From Pochonia chlamydosporia 170 (Eukaryota; Ascomycota; Sordariomycetes; Hypocreales; Clavicipitaceae), in contig NC_035794.1 of NCBI RefSeq assembly GCF_001653235.2, forward strand, positions 868,001 through 932,000: DNA of 64,000 nucleotides, given 5' to 3'. The position numbers were made by a program, and so were the translations under genes. The first letter of the stretch is position 1. Each line of letters begins with the position of its first letter. Below are positions 11,861 to 23,410 of this stretch, in pieces. The notes below the pieces were generated by a model that was not told where the DNA came from, searched no databases, and worked only from the letters and a program-made list of their open reading frames with translations.

Positions 11861-13736
11861 ATGGCTCGCAAACGAGCAAAAGACTCTGCCATGGCCCTCC
11901 TCTCCCTCTCATCCGCCATCCGCACCCGCTCCCTCCGCCGCCTCACTCTCGCCCGCCACCTCGCAACCTCTACCTCTACATCGCAAAACGACATTGCCGT
12001 TCTGGGCGGCGGCCTCACCGGCCTCACGACGGCATACTACCTCGCCAAACAGCTCCCTCCGACCGCAAAAATCACCCTCTACGAAGGAACGTCCCGTCTA
12101 GGAGGGTGGATTCGAACGGACCGTCTGCCCGTGGATGTGGACGGCACAAAAGGCACAGTTAGCTTTGAGAGAGGCCCGCGCACCCTCTCGTCAAATCACC
12201 TGAGTACATGGAAATTTGACGACCTCGTCCTCTACGACCTGGTAAGACACGAACCCCCCTACGACAGAGGAGGGAGAAGCTAATAGTGTAGGCTCTCGAT
12301 TTGGGACTCAAAGTCGTCACACCACCCGACCAACCTCGCTACATCTACTACCCAGACCATCTGGTCACGCTTCCCCCCGCAGGGAGTTTCGCCGAATTCT
12401 TCCGCGAGCCGCTCTTCCTACAATCGCTATGGGGAGGTCTGGGCTTCTTACTTCGGCGGATGAGGAGCCGCGCCGTTCCGCTCAAGGACATGTCCGTGTC
12501 GGAGTGGCTGTACGAAATCAGCGGGAGTAGAGCTGTGGCGGAGAATGTTGCGTCGGCCATGATACACGGTATATACGGTGGTGATATCGACAGGTTGAGT
12601 GCCAGATCGGTGTTTGATCGCTTCTACTGGGCGTATTATCTGCCTAGTATGGGCTCGGACTTGAGACAGATGACGATGAGGGAGCAGACGTTTATGAGTG
12701 AGTTGTCACAGGATCCGCAGATTCGGAGGATGGCGTTAAAGGCAAAGGGGGCGTTGTTGCATTTCGGTAAGGAGGGAATGGATAGCTTGCCTAGGGCGCT
12801 GGCGGATGCGTTGGAGGGGACGCCGAATGTTGAGATTCGGAAGGGGATTCCAGTGCGCGATATAAGTTATGATGCGGAGACGGAAAAGGTCAATGTACGT
12901 TATTTTTGTTTGTTTTGTTTTGCTACGCGGTAGTACAAGTTGATGATGCTAACAGCCCGCAGATCACGACAGGCAACTGGGCAGACGAAGACCAGCAACA
13001 CCTCGAAGACAAGACCACCTCCTCCTACGACCGCGTCATCTCCACCATTGCCAGCCAGGACCTCGCCAGCATCACTGGCTCCAAGCTCCCCAGCCTGGCG
13101 GAAACACACTCCGTCTCCATCATGACTGTCAACATGTGGTATCCCAAGAAGCACATGAAGCCCCCTGGTTTCGGCTACCTGATCCCTCGCTCCGTCAGCA
13201 GGGAGCACAACACCGAGCGAGCCCTCGGTGTCTTTTACGACTCTGACGTCGGTGGTGCGGCGTCTCCCGACGAACCAGAAGGCACCAAACTGTTCGTCCT
13301 AATGGGCGGTCATTACTACGACTCGGGTGCCCCTCCGCCATCGGAATCAGATGCCATTGAGCAGGCCAAGTCTCTCCTGGAGCGACATCTCGGCATCCCC
13401 GCTGATACGCCGTGCTTTGCGGTGTCCCGGTTCGCCAAGGAATGCATTCCACAGCACTATGTCGGCCACAATGATCGCATGATGCAGGTTGATCAACAGC
13501 TACGGGACGAGTTTCACGGAAAGTTAGCAGTGGCGGGCGGATCGTATAGCAAGATTGGCGCAATGGGTGCTATCCGCGCGGGATACGATATTGCAAAGCA
13601 GACTGTTGGCGAAGGGGGCTGGTATACCACTGGCCTAGAGAGTTTAGAGTTTCCAGAACCATTTGTGGGCGTGCCGATTTCCAAAATCCCCGTCAGGAGG
13701 TTCAGACAGTTGGAGCAAAATAGGGAACGAGCTTGA
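11861..13736 (+). CDS. HEM14: Protoporphyrinogen oxidase, mitochondrial (haem biosynthesis)
   Basis: This FAD enzyme of the inner mitochondrial membrane oxidises protoporphyrinogen IX to protoporphyrin IX, the penultimate step of haem synthesis. Three exons, 11861-12241, 12292-12894 and 12963-13736, all join in phase 0 and give 585 residues. Introns are 50 and 68 nt; the first donor is GTAAGA and the second GTACGT, and intron 2 has a GCTAAC branch-point-like string before CCCGCAG. The first 42 residues are rich in Arg, Ser, Leu and Thr and lack acidic residues apart from Asp8, as in a mitochondrial presequence. The Rossmann dinucleotide motif AVLGGGLTGLTTAYYL follows directly, then YEGTSRLGGWIRT. 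Other family features are FERGPRTL, the central ENVASAMIHGIYGGD segment, and the C-terminal AVAGGSYSKIGAMGAIRAGYD that closes the FAD site. It converges on the NLR relic, with stop codons about 88 bp apart. Confidence 0.93.
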
Positions 13737-13824
13737 AGAGGCGGGGCGGCATCGGAAATAAAAAGGTGGACGTGTACATTACATTGAGGCTGGGTTGGTT
13801 TATTCCGCTTATACCATAGACAAA

Positions 13825-15057
13825 TCATGGATACACCGCGTTTGAAGCGATCGTGTACAGACATCTTGCATCGCGGTTTTTTTCAGCGAAGCACCAACCC
13901 CAATTTTTGTTTCCTGTCAACCCATATCGACTAAGCTTGCCGCGGCCACAGATGCATATGCACTTGTGGAATTCTGATGGCAACTGCATCCGGAAATCGC
14001 CAATCCTGACCAGGATATCCTGCCAGTTCGGAGCGGGAAATCTCCTGACATCTCCTGCGGTACCAGCGCAGAGACTGCCATGGTCGAAGTATAAAATATA
14101 CTGCTCAAAATAACTTCGACGGAGTAAGTGCTTGTAGAACTGTGCGGCAAAAGGACCACTGAAAAGAACTTGGCATGATTCCGGATGCCTTTCCAAGGAA
14201 ACCCAGGCTTGATGTCGTACGACATTCTCCCTGTCTTCAAGAAGTTTCACCATCTTTTGAATCACATCATTCGGCAACTCGGGCAATTCAGTCAGTAATT
14301 GAAGAACCCTGACCCTATCTGAGAACAATTCATTTCCGAGGCTCCGCGCTACTTCTTGGATTGCAGCCAAGCGTAGCTCAGCCTCGAGGTTGCAGGGTTC
14401 AACTTCACTAGCTGCGTTCCAGATATGGCTATTCTCGTCCCGTGACGATATTTCCCTAATTAATCGATCAGGCAAGCCAGATGTTCGACATAGCAAGATA
14501 AATGCGGCTCTCCTAACACGACTGTACTTGTCTCTAAGCAGTGAGGCCACCTCGCTCAGCATTTCGTCGAAACGGAAGACCGTAACGTTCAGGGCATTGA
14601 CGGCGGCTCGTCGGACGTTCGAGTCTTCGTCTTTGAACAGTGAGACTACATCCTGAAATGGTTTATTGCACCATACTCGTCCCCTCACGGCTTCCAATAC
14701 GGCTAGCCGAATGCCAGTGGCCGCATTTTTGAGCAACGCGGTCATGTCCGGTACCGCTTCATCAGACAAGGGCCGCTCGCAAAGGCATTTCAGGGCGGCT
14801 GGTCGGATGCTTGCGTCCCCATCCATAGCACAAGCCACGATTTCCAGAATAACACTTTCAGGTAGGTGATTCTGCTGATCCAAGAAAGAAACGGCGACCA
14901 GCAGGACATGTCTGTCTCGACTCTTCAGCCATAGTAGCACTTCTCGCGCCGACTTGCAAGTCTCGTCAAAGAAGACCGGGTTTGGCGCCCAAGACCCGAA
15001 CGTGCAGCTCTCTTACATCCTTATGTATGTCTTGGAGTAACGACGGTAATTTATGTA
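13825..15057 (-). pseudogene. HEAT-repeat part of a decayed NOD-like receptor gene
   Basis: An open frame from about 15009 to 13825 encodes HEAT-type helical repeats of 30-33 residues (pattern L-P-x-x-V-I-x-x-I, then a D-x-x-x-x-V-R-x-x-A core). Examples are FKDEDSNVRRAAVNAL, LRDKYSRVRRAAFILL and LEDRENVVRHQAWVSL. In fungal NLRs such repeats are the variable ligand-sensing end. The frame has no plausible ATG at its upstream end. A further HEAT-like repeat, LPGEVIHKLPSLLQDIHKDV, lies just upstream at about 15075-15010 in another frame, which ends at a TGA near 14969. So reading must leave the main frame and return, consistent with two indels. The preceding feature supplies the N-terminal half. 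The tail after about residue 230 of this frame shows no known motif. An intact product looks unlikely unless an unusual intron removes the out-of-frame section. Confidence 0.7.
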
Positions 15058-16128
15058 TTACCTCTCCAGGCAATCCGAACTCAGCTCCTTGGCAAGCTTC
15101 TCGCCTTCCACACACTCAGAGAAGTACTCACGATATAGCAATTTGTTCAGGTTGTAACCCACCTCTTGTTGCCCCGTAAGATTTCTCAGAGGTACCCAAA
15201 GCACACGGTCAAATAATTTTGTCCACAAGTTATATAACTCCATCTGCGTGCCGAGAATGAAATCGTGGACAATCTTTTTACATAGAGTGGTCTTGCGTAC
15301 TCCGGCGCACCCTCGGATTAGTATTCTTCTTGGTTGAATCATGCGGCCGTCATGGCCGCTGCGCTGGTCAAAGAGTTTGGCCAATTGAAACTGGAACATG
15401 TCATCCATTGCTATGACCTTCTCTGGAGGAAGACGCGAGTTCGTGGTGATCCTCAGGATTGTTCCCTTCCCCTGATGTGTATCTTGAGCGACAATGGCGA
15501 GGTCAATATAGCACTGTTCTATCGGTAAAGCCGCTCCGGATAGTCGTTCAATTTTCAACCTCTCCGATGTGTAGCGTTCATTCCGTATCCAGTCGTCGGC
15601 TTTCTCCAGAGCAGTAGGCGACCCGGTTTTGATCCGCTGGCCTTCAATATTTGAAGGAGTTGTCTGGCTGTATCCGATTCGACATCCAATCTGGGCCATA
15701 ATCGCTTTTGCATAGGCAGCTGCCATAGCTGCGGCGTACGACTGCCAGTCTTTATCCTTGCGCTCATCCGCACTGTCGCCCTCAGGCAAGGCCACCAAAA
15801 CATCGCCAAGTCGGATATCGCGACCTGGTGTAGGAAGACCAGCCGCCACTCCAACGAGCAAGCCGAACCAAAGATTAGGGAAGAACTTCTTCACCTGGCT
15901 GGCAAGTGCAGCGGCAGAGCTTGTGCCATATTCTTGACCGGCGGGAAGTGTAGCTATAATGACATTGTGCCCAAAAATGTCACCCGGGAGAAAGACGTAA
16001 TCGTCACCACGACTGAGAGAGAATCGACCAACATGCTGGTTGTCTAGCATGCAAGATGCAGCGATTGCCTCAACCTCCAGCACTGCTATCCAGGCAATGG
16101 TATATTGTCGGGGATCAAGCTCGGCCAT
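15058..16128 (-). pseudogene. Nucleoside-phosphorylase/NACHT part of a decayed NOD-like receptor gene
   Basis: The ATG at 16128 opens a 356-codon frame beginning like a PNP_UDP_1 (nucleoside phosphorylase) domain of fungal NLRs: YTIAWIAVLEVEAIAA, LPAGQEYGTSSAAALASQV, GLLVGVAAGLP and LGDVLVALPEG. It then jumps at about residue 120 to DKDWQSYAAAMAAAYAK, which normally closes that domain, so most of the domain's second half appears deleted. The pre-NACHT linker RYTSERLKIERLSGAALP and Walker A region follow. Walker A reads GCAGVRKTT (residues 273-281), with Arg where the invariant Gly of GKT should be. The NACHT domain stops about 75 residues later, with no Walker B, no sensor motifs, and a TAA at 15060-15058. 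Such proteins act in fungal self/non-self recognition and programmed cell death. Here ATP binding is doubtful and the gene is probably dead. The frame itself is clearly visible; calling it a pseudogene is inference from the combined lesions. Confidence 0.72.
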
Positions 16129-16766
16129 AGGAGGAGGAGTTCAACAGCACAAGAATGATGATGCCTGATATCAAAGTTGTGGTCATTCTGATGAGTTGGG
16201 ATATCCGTCATGTCAGCTGGCCACCCTCATTATGCAAGTCAGGCGGGAAGTGAGGCTGGGCGATGGCCCAACGCCTTGTGCAGCTTTGAGCAGGGTTGGT
16301 GCAGCCAAAATATGAAGTGGACAAAGTTGATGGATGGATTTGAGCCATTTGAGCTGCTGATTGAAGTTCTTCTGTTGGGGAGTGACTGGGTCAAGTTTGA
16401 ACTTTCCAGATTGTCCACAACATGGATGTCTCCAGACAAGACTGGAGGGTCTTAGGTACATGAAAATGAAACCAGAGCACGTTGGCCTGTGACAGTCAAC
16501 AAGTCATGTACCGGTCCGCAATGTCAGACACGTTTCACCTTAGAATATCAAACCACTTGCACCAGACTCAAATACAGTAATCGCTGCGCTATATTCAGCT
16601 ACCTAGCCCCAAATATAGCATGGTATTCCAACTCCGCCTCCCATTTTATATCGAGGTATCATTAAGCGTAGCATACAAAAAACCAGACGGCGAGAGAAAA
16701 AAAGACCCACAGGCTCGCATCGCAAATAACACAAAGCCGCCTCTACGTGTGCCCGCCCTATTACGT
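16129..16766. other. Spacer between the NLR relic and MED14
   Basis: This contains the former NLR promoter and the 3' flank of MED14. No coding signal is visible. Confidence 0.6.
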
Positions 16767-19700
16767 CTAATCCAGGACAACTACGTCGGTGTCCTGTGTC
16801 CCGCTAGATTCATTAGTTACAGTCCCCCGAATAGCTTCATCCACAGCTAATAGCATCTTCACGACGCCGCCATGAGGACGACCAGCCGCCCCTGTGGACA
16901 GGCCGAGCCAATTGTCGCCTTTTTTGTTCCAGATCGGTTGCAAGGCTGCGGAAATGGCGTCCTGGGCGGTTGATTCGGCGTCGGATCGCCAGACGTGCCA
17001 CCATGCTTGGCAGCGGCGAGGCTCCATCTTTACTTCTAAGCGGACCGGTTTCGTGAGCGTCTTTTCATCCGAGTTAATGGTGTATTCAATGCTCATCCAG
17101 GCGATTGTCTTCATGGAGAAGACGAGACGGCCTTGCCCGGAAGCCTGGATTGGCTCCCATTCCGTCTCCATCTTGTCAATGGCCTGGAGGGCGGGTAATG
17201 ATGCGGGCAGCCAGGCCATCAAGGCGCCGATGCCACCGTCGCTGTTGACCAGCTGTCTCATTAGATCGAGTACTCGCAGATGGGGATTACCCTTCTCGAT
17301 TTCGATATCAATGTCGTCCTTGGAGAGGTCGAGAACAACACGCCAGCGCTTGGGTGGTTCTTCAGTTGCGGCCTCTTCCTGGGCGCTAGTCTCGTGGTCC
17401 TTTGGTTCATTGTAGAAAAACGTGATTTGCCGTAAAGTTACCGACTCGGTTGTGATGGTGCCTTTGGCGCTGTCTAAGGCCTCCAAAAAGTTGACGAATC
17501 GGTCAATAGCCTTGATTTGCGACTTGAGTGCGCTGAGTATCGGTTTTCCAACTGCGCGTTGGATGCGCAGCGCGAACTCGCCTCGGCTCGGATCGTAAGA
17601 CACGTCACGATCTGCGAGGCCGTCCAGTGAAGCGAATTTCGAAGGCCTTCTAACCCTTAGAATAGCTTCTGATGTGCAAATAAGTTCTTTCTCCTGGGGC
17701 CCATCCTGGGGTCCCTCGTCAGTTGCATTTTCGAGCGTTGAGAAACCTCGAATTCCCTTAAACGTGACATGGACAATGTTTTCTGCCCATGCCTTCTTTC
17801 GCACCAGGGCAGCACCTGAGGCTCGCTGGATAAGTGAGAGAAGATGCATGTGATCAAGTTGTTCATCGTTATTCGACGTTGTGTCCTCTTCCGATTTGCT
17901 CTTATCAAATACCATCGACGGAAACAAGGCAGAAAGCTCCACCTCTGTGGATGGCAATCGAACCTTTCGCGAGAGGGACAATTTGGCAGTTGCACTTGAC
18001 CTACACTTGATCTGTCGTCGATGCAGCTCTCTCAAATCGACCGATTGCGAAATAACTCCCGTCGTAAAGAATGCCAGATTCTGCCAGAAGAAATCCGACA
18101 AATCAGGATAGCCGCCGTTGAGTGGTATTCTGGCTTGGAACCTCAATGATTTGTTGGCATTCCTGTACGCGAACATTAGTTTCCCTTCAGCAACGGGATG
18201 CAGAGAAAACAGAAGCAGGAGTAAACGGAAACTTACGACTCAAGTAGCCACCACTCGTCGCCATTCAGGCCCAGCACAACAACCACAAACCAGCTTGAGC
18301 CCCAACCATCCTTTTGTAACCAGATGGCGCGAGTCCAATCCCGTACCTTGGTTGCCGACTTCAACTCTTCTGCCGACATGGCCGGTTTTCGAACGAACCA
18401 TCCCATCAGTGTCGCCCGACGGTGCAACTCGTCCTCCAAGATTGCACACCGAAGCGCTTCCAAACAGTTGAGACCATCCTCGGCGGGGCTTTTGCCATTA
18501 TTCAGCTGGTGCTCTGGTTGAATAGTAAACCTTGACGGTGGTTTCAAGGCAAATGCTCCTGTCATGGGTTCTAGCAACACCGAAGCTTCCCCGTTATATC
18601 CCACTTGAGTCGTCAAGACAGAAAACGCCGGGTCTGTTTTTGATATCCGTAGAGTCATGCTGGCTTCGTGATTCTTGAATCGTGATGTTGTTAAAAGCTT
18701 GTCGTGGATGCTGGCGAGGATATGTTCAATGTGTCGAGCAATGACATTCGTCAGCAGCGTTTCCGCCGACAGTTCATTTACGTTCAACTCAAGTTCCACT
18801 TCCGTCACCTCCTTATTATCTCGATACCACTTTGCCACCAGTTGACTTGTTGATGATGCGTTCTCTTTGCCGTTTTGTGTGCGGTTACTATTGACAGCAA
18901 CCAAAATCCAGCTCTTCGAACCCATCGTTGTCGACCGTCCCGTCCAGTATTGGATTGAAAGCGCTCGGTTTAGAGGTTCCACATTTAGCGTGCCCGTCCA
19001 AGAGGTGCGACTCAGCTGCAAGGCTTGTCGTTTGAGTTCATTGATCTTGGTCGTCAAAACAAGCTCATGCAGAAATTGATAGCATCCAAGTAAGCCTTCT
19101 TTTCCGAGAACATCGTTAACGCAGTTTTCCAAGTGGGTTCGTAATGATTCCGAAATCGAAGAAGCTGCTGGTGTAAATGCGTATCGGAAATCGATGAACC
19201 AAAACTGCTTTTCAAAGTCCTCGTCGGCGATGGTCAGGTCAACCTCGAACTCGCCCTCGACTCTAAAAGTAACTCGTCCAGAGGCAATTTCGTAGTTTCG
19301 AAAATGATACGGAATCTTATCGAAGTCTTCTAAGTTGAGTCTTAATGATAATAAGGTGTTCAGTTCGTTCATCCACTTCAGCTGAGTTTCGGGCGTTAAG
19401 GCGGGTGGTTCGATATATCCAAGCTATCGACGTCAATTTAGCATCTGTTTGTAAGATCATCACCGTCAAACGTGTCAGTCACACTTACATCAGGCATCCA
19501 GGGGGCACTCCCTGTAGAAAGGACTTGGAGAGCAGTTTTTAAGTCAGGGCTCGGCATACGAGCAAACGTCAAGTCCCGCTTCACATTGACCATGAAGTCG
19601 AGAGCCCCGTCGTAGAGTATCCTTTGCTGGTCGATGTGAAACTTGAGATCAATGAGTTTGCTGACCAGGTGAGATTTCCTGCTCCAGTCGGTAATGACAA

Positions 19701-20211
19701 GGGCTTTTAGCCATTTCCCGTGCCACTCCTGGGCAAAGTTGACCAGGTTCCCCTTTTTTCTCAAGTTGTCTGCAGAGCTATCATCCGGCCCGCTAGAAGA
19801 ATACGAAGAACTGCCGTTTGCTGCTGCCGCGGGCACTGGCATCTTAGTCAGCTCGGCAATTTTTTCTTGAAGGGCATTGTGTGAAGTTTGGGCAAGGCGA
19901 GTTAGAAGAAGTGATAAGGGAACAAATCCCTGTGTGATGTGTACGATTTCATCGGGAAGGTCGTTCATTCGATTTCGACTTTGACTGGACTCTCCGTTCT
20001 GGTTCGGTTCCTGCGGCCGCGATCCGTCGTTGCCGTTGATAGCTTTCGCAGAGCCATCCGTCGTTGCAGCAGCAGAGGCTTTCTCTTTGGAAACGTTCGC
20101 ATACTGAGGAGTGCCATTGGCACCATTGACACCGTTCATGATAGAATCCCTATCATGATCGGTGCGCGTGCCATTTTGGCCGCTCGACTCCATTGTGATG
20201 ACGCCGGGCAT
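16767..20211 (-). CDS. MED14: Mediator complex subunit 14 (Rgr1)
   Basis: Med14 is the scaffold subunit linking head, middle and tail modules of Mediator, which carries activator signals to RNA polymerase II. Three exons on the minus strand, 20211-19489, 19423-18237 and 18162-16767, have introns of 65 and 74 nt with GTAAGT donors. Phases match and give 1,101 residues, close to the usual size in filamentous ascomycetes. The N-terminal 85 residues are a disordered Asn/Gly/Ser-rich segment. The conserved Med14 N-terminal domain starts at DEIVHITQGFVPLSLLLTRLAQ and continues through the WHGKWLKALVITDWSRKS segment and SKLIDLKFHID. The exon 1-2 join produces the PWMPDLGYIEPPALTP junction. The C-terminal two thirds show a long alternating fold without repeat motifs. 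ATG 20211 is used because the disordered leader is continuous with the domain; a second in-frame ATG lies six codons later. The gene lies head to tail with G6PDH. Confidence 0.9.
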
Positions 20212-21378
20212 TTACCCTCCTCCAACGGCCCGCCTCTCCGCGAACAGTTTTCCACAGCCGTCGCCCCTGACAACTTTTGCAGGCAGACGGTGGTGTTTCT
20301 GGGGCGTAGATAACCGATCCCACCTATCATGGGAACCTGAATCCGGATATTCCAGAGGTTAGCGCAAGAAGCGCATGCTCTCTGGGACTCCCGTCCACGG
20401 CGACCGGCCAAATGACCTAAATCCCTTCGGAGCGTCGCATGAACCAAGATTGAGAGCCCCCGGGCTACCTAAAGAGCAAAAACCTCGAACAGAATAACAG
20501 GGTTATATCGGCTGGGCCTTTGGGAATCGGATGTTCGGGCCGTGAGCTGGAAACAGAAGTGTTTGTCGGGTTGATTTCGAGCGTGACAAAGGGAGGATTA
20601 ACGTGACGTGACGACAGAGATCGTAGGAAATTGTAGTATCGATACAAGTACAAATATGGGTCGCTATATTGACGCTAGAATCCCGTTATTCGAGGGATGC
20701 GATAGTGTTTGAGGGTGATGGCACGCGCGATTGCAAAAAGATTCTGATGGACTGAATGGTGATGCGCTTATGGCTGTTGCGATTCTACGCCGTCTTGAAC
20801 ATGGCCGGGTCATGTGAGGGCGGGTGCACGGACCACACCTGCCATTCTGAGGCGACCGGCCTTACATAATCACACTCTTTCGGTGACATGTGGGGACCAA
20901 GCTTTGCCCGCCTCTGCTGCTATTTTACTCCATACATTGACTTGATCAACAGCTAAGGAAGTCAGTGACATATTGATTGGCGCACTAGTTCATCGCCATT
21001 TGTAAACAAGGCAAACGTTTCCTTTTGAGACACTTCTGTTGCGCCAAACTACCATAAGCTGTAATTGAAATTGTTTTGCTCTATTTATCCGACCACGATT
21101 TCCCAATGTGACCTGATACTCATGTAAAGTCTGCTTCCCATAATCATGTAGACATTAACGATAGGCAAACTGCACATTCCCATCTGCCCCCTTTTGTTTT
21201 TTACTTCTGTATATGAACGAACGGCCTCAATGAACAACTCTCCCTAAGACTTAGAAGAAACCAATTAAGGATTTTGCTTACATGGTGCCGTTTAGCTGAT
21301 ATAGAGTCAGTTGACATTTTGCGACCCAAAAACGTTTCCAAAATAGTACAAACATGTTCAAAAGCTGGAAGCATCAAC
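20212..21378. other. MED14 upstream region and G6PDH 3' flank
   Basis: About 1.2 kb without a supported gene. It should contain the MED14 promoter on the left and the G6PDH 3' untranslated region on the right. No distinct repeat or RNA structure was seen. Confidence 0.6.
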
Positions 21379-23410
21379 TTACAACTTGTTAGGAGGAGAA
21401 GCCGCAGTTGTTGGCCATTGGTAGCCGGCGGCGTCGCTGAATTTATAGCCGTAAGAAGCAGTAAAGTCATCAAGCACCGCAGGGCCGCGAGAACCTGAAG
21501 AAGAAAGGCGTTAGTCAGTATCACTCCAATTGGTCAAAGGACGTTCATCATGGGGCGAGCATACCGTATGGATACTCCATGGGGATAATCTCCTTGTTGT
21601 CGTCGAGATAGTGAAGCAGAGGGGTGAAGATTCTCCAGCTGGCATCCAGCTCATCGTCACGGACAAAGTTGGAGTGGTCGCCCTTGAGGCAATCAAGAAC
21701 AAGAGACTCGTAAGCCTCAGGAATTTTTAGGTCTGAGAATCGTCGTCGATAGGTGAGGTCGAGTTCAGTAACCACAGTCTGCATGCTCAGACCAGGGAGT
21801 TTAGAGTTCATCTTAATGTATACACTCTCGTTGGGCTGAATGCGCATGACCAACTCATTTCGGGGAATATCCTTGAAAATACCAGATGTGACATCCTTGA
21901 ACTGAATTCGAATTTCCGTCTTTTGCTCATTGAGGGCTTTGCCGGCCTTCATAATAAAGGGTACACCGTCCCATCGCTCGTTCTTGATGTAGGCGACCAA
22001 GGCGCAGAAAGTCGGGCATCTTGAGTCCTTGGGAACAGTGTCGTCTTCCTTGTACGAAGGTTTGCTGCCGTCCAGCGATTTTCCGTATTGTCCAATGATG
22101 ACATTCTTGGGTTCAATTGCGGGAATAGCGCGCAGGACGCGGACTTTCTCATCACGGATATCCTCCGAGTCGAATGAAATGGGTCGCTCCATGGCTAACA
22201 GGGTCAAGACCTGCAGCAAATGGTTCTGCATGACGTCTCGAATGATGCCAAACTCGTCGAAGTAGCCACCACGGCCTTCGGTGCCGAATGGCTCCTTGAA
22301 GGTAATTTGGACGTTGTCGATGTGATGGCGGTTCCAGGTTGCGCCGAGGAACGAGTTACCAAATCTGAGAATAAGAATATTCTTGACCATTTCCTTGCCA
22401 AGGTAGTGGTCAATACGGAAAAGCTCTTCCTCCTTCCAATCGGGCTCGAGTGACTTTTGTAGCTCACGGGAGCTTGCAAGATCTTTGCCGAAAGGTTTCT
22501 CGACCTTGAAATCAGTTAGAAGGACGAATTCTTGAAGTTCACAACGATACAGTTTCGCGAGGATATATTGCGTTTACATACAATAACTCTGGCAATGCCC
22601 TTGGGTGGGTAGCAGCATTTCTTCAGGTGCTGAGAAACGATTGTGAAAACACTGGGAGGCAAAGCCATGTAGAACAATCGGTGAGTTTCGGGCCGACCCT
22701 CTTCGATTTCGGCCAAGTGCTTGTTAAGCACCTCAAACGATTCATCCTTGTCGTACTGGCCAGAGATGTATGAGCAGAGACTCAAGAAGTTCTCGAGTTG
22801 CTGCTCAATCTCCTTGGTGGGAGTCTTGATGTAGGACTTGATTCGCTTGAGGTATTCCTCATGGTCCATTTTGGTACGGGCGTATCCGATGATTCTCACA
22901 TCTTTGGGCAGGAATTGATTTCGGTACTACCACGGCGTTAGCACGACCAGCCAGTGACAACTCAGCTTGCCTTGGGCAGCGCGAAGCAGCTCCAAAGCGT
23001 ATTGAATTCTTTTGCTCACCAAGCCAAAGAGCGCAGGATACTAAAGAAGAGCAAATTATTGTTAGCGTAAAGCTCGGTGTAGGGATACAGCCACCATGTC
23101 CAAGGTGAGAGGGAGGATATCAGCTCCTACCGTCTTCTTCTTGGCCAAATCACCCGACGCGCCCAGCACAACAATTGATGTATTCTCCTTCAGCTCCATG
23201 GTTCTGCTTTTAACGTCAACGCCAATGTTAGCACAATGCGCGTGAAAAAGAGAGCTTGGGGAGACTGTCTCCCCAAAACTGAGAAGCTCGGGGTTAATGA
23301 GAGTCTTGACCATGTCCCCCACCCAAAAATCCGAGCTTCCCAGGATGGTGGGGTAGGTCTGGAATCTGCATGCACATCGCGGTCTGAACGTACGCTGCAG
23401 TAGAGTCCAT
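21379..23410 (-). CDS. ZWF1: Glucose-6-phosphate 1-dehydrogenase
   Basis: This enzyme starts the oxidative pentose phosphate pathway, oxidising glucose-6-phosphate to 6-phosphogluconolactone and making NADPH in the cytosol. My model has six exons on the minus strand: 23410-23394 (17 nt), 23206-23131, 23040-23020 (21 nt), 22926-22582, 22504-21565 and 21494-21379, giving 504 residues. The 21-nt exon encodes exactly YPALFGL, which family alignments require after GASGDLAKKKT. Key motifs are the NADP loop VVLGASGDLAKKK, VEKPFGKD, and the active-site segment RIDHYLGKEMVKN with its catalytic His. The last exon ends AASPPNKL-stop, a fungal-type tail. The first exon is less certain: splicing GTACGT to AAAAG gives MDSTAARTMELKEN, but translation could instead start at ATG 23199 within exon 2. 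The gene continues head to tail behind MED14 on the same strand. Confidence 0.9.
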
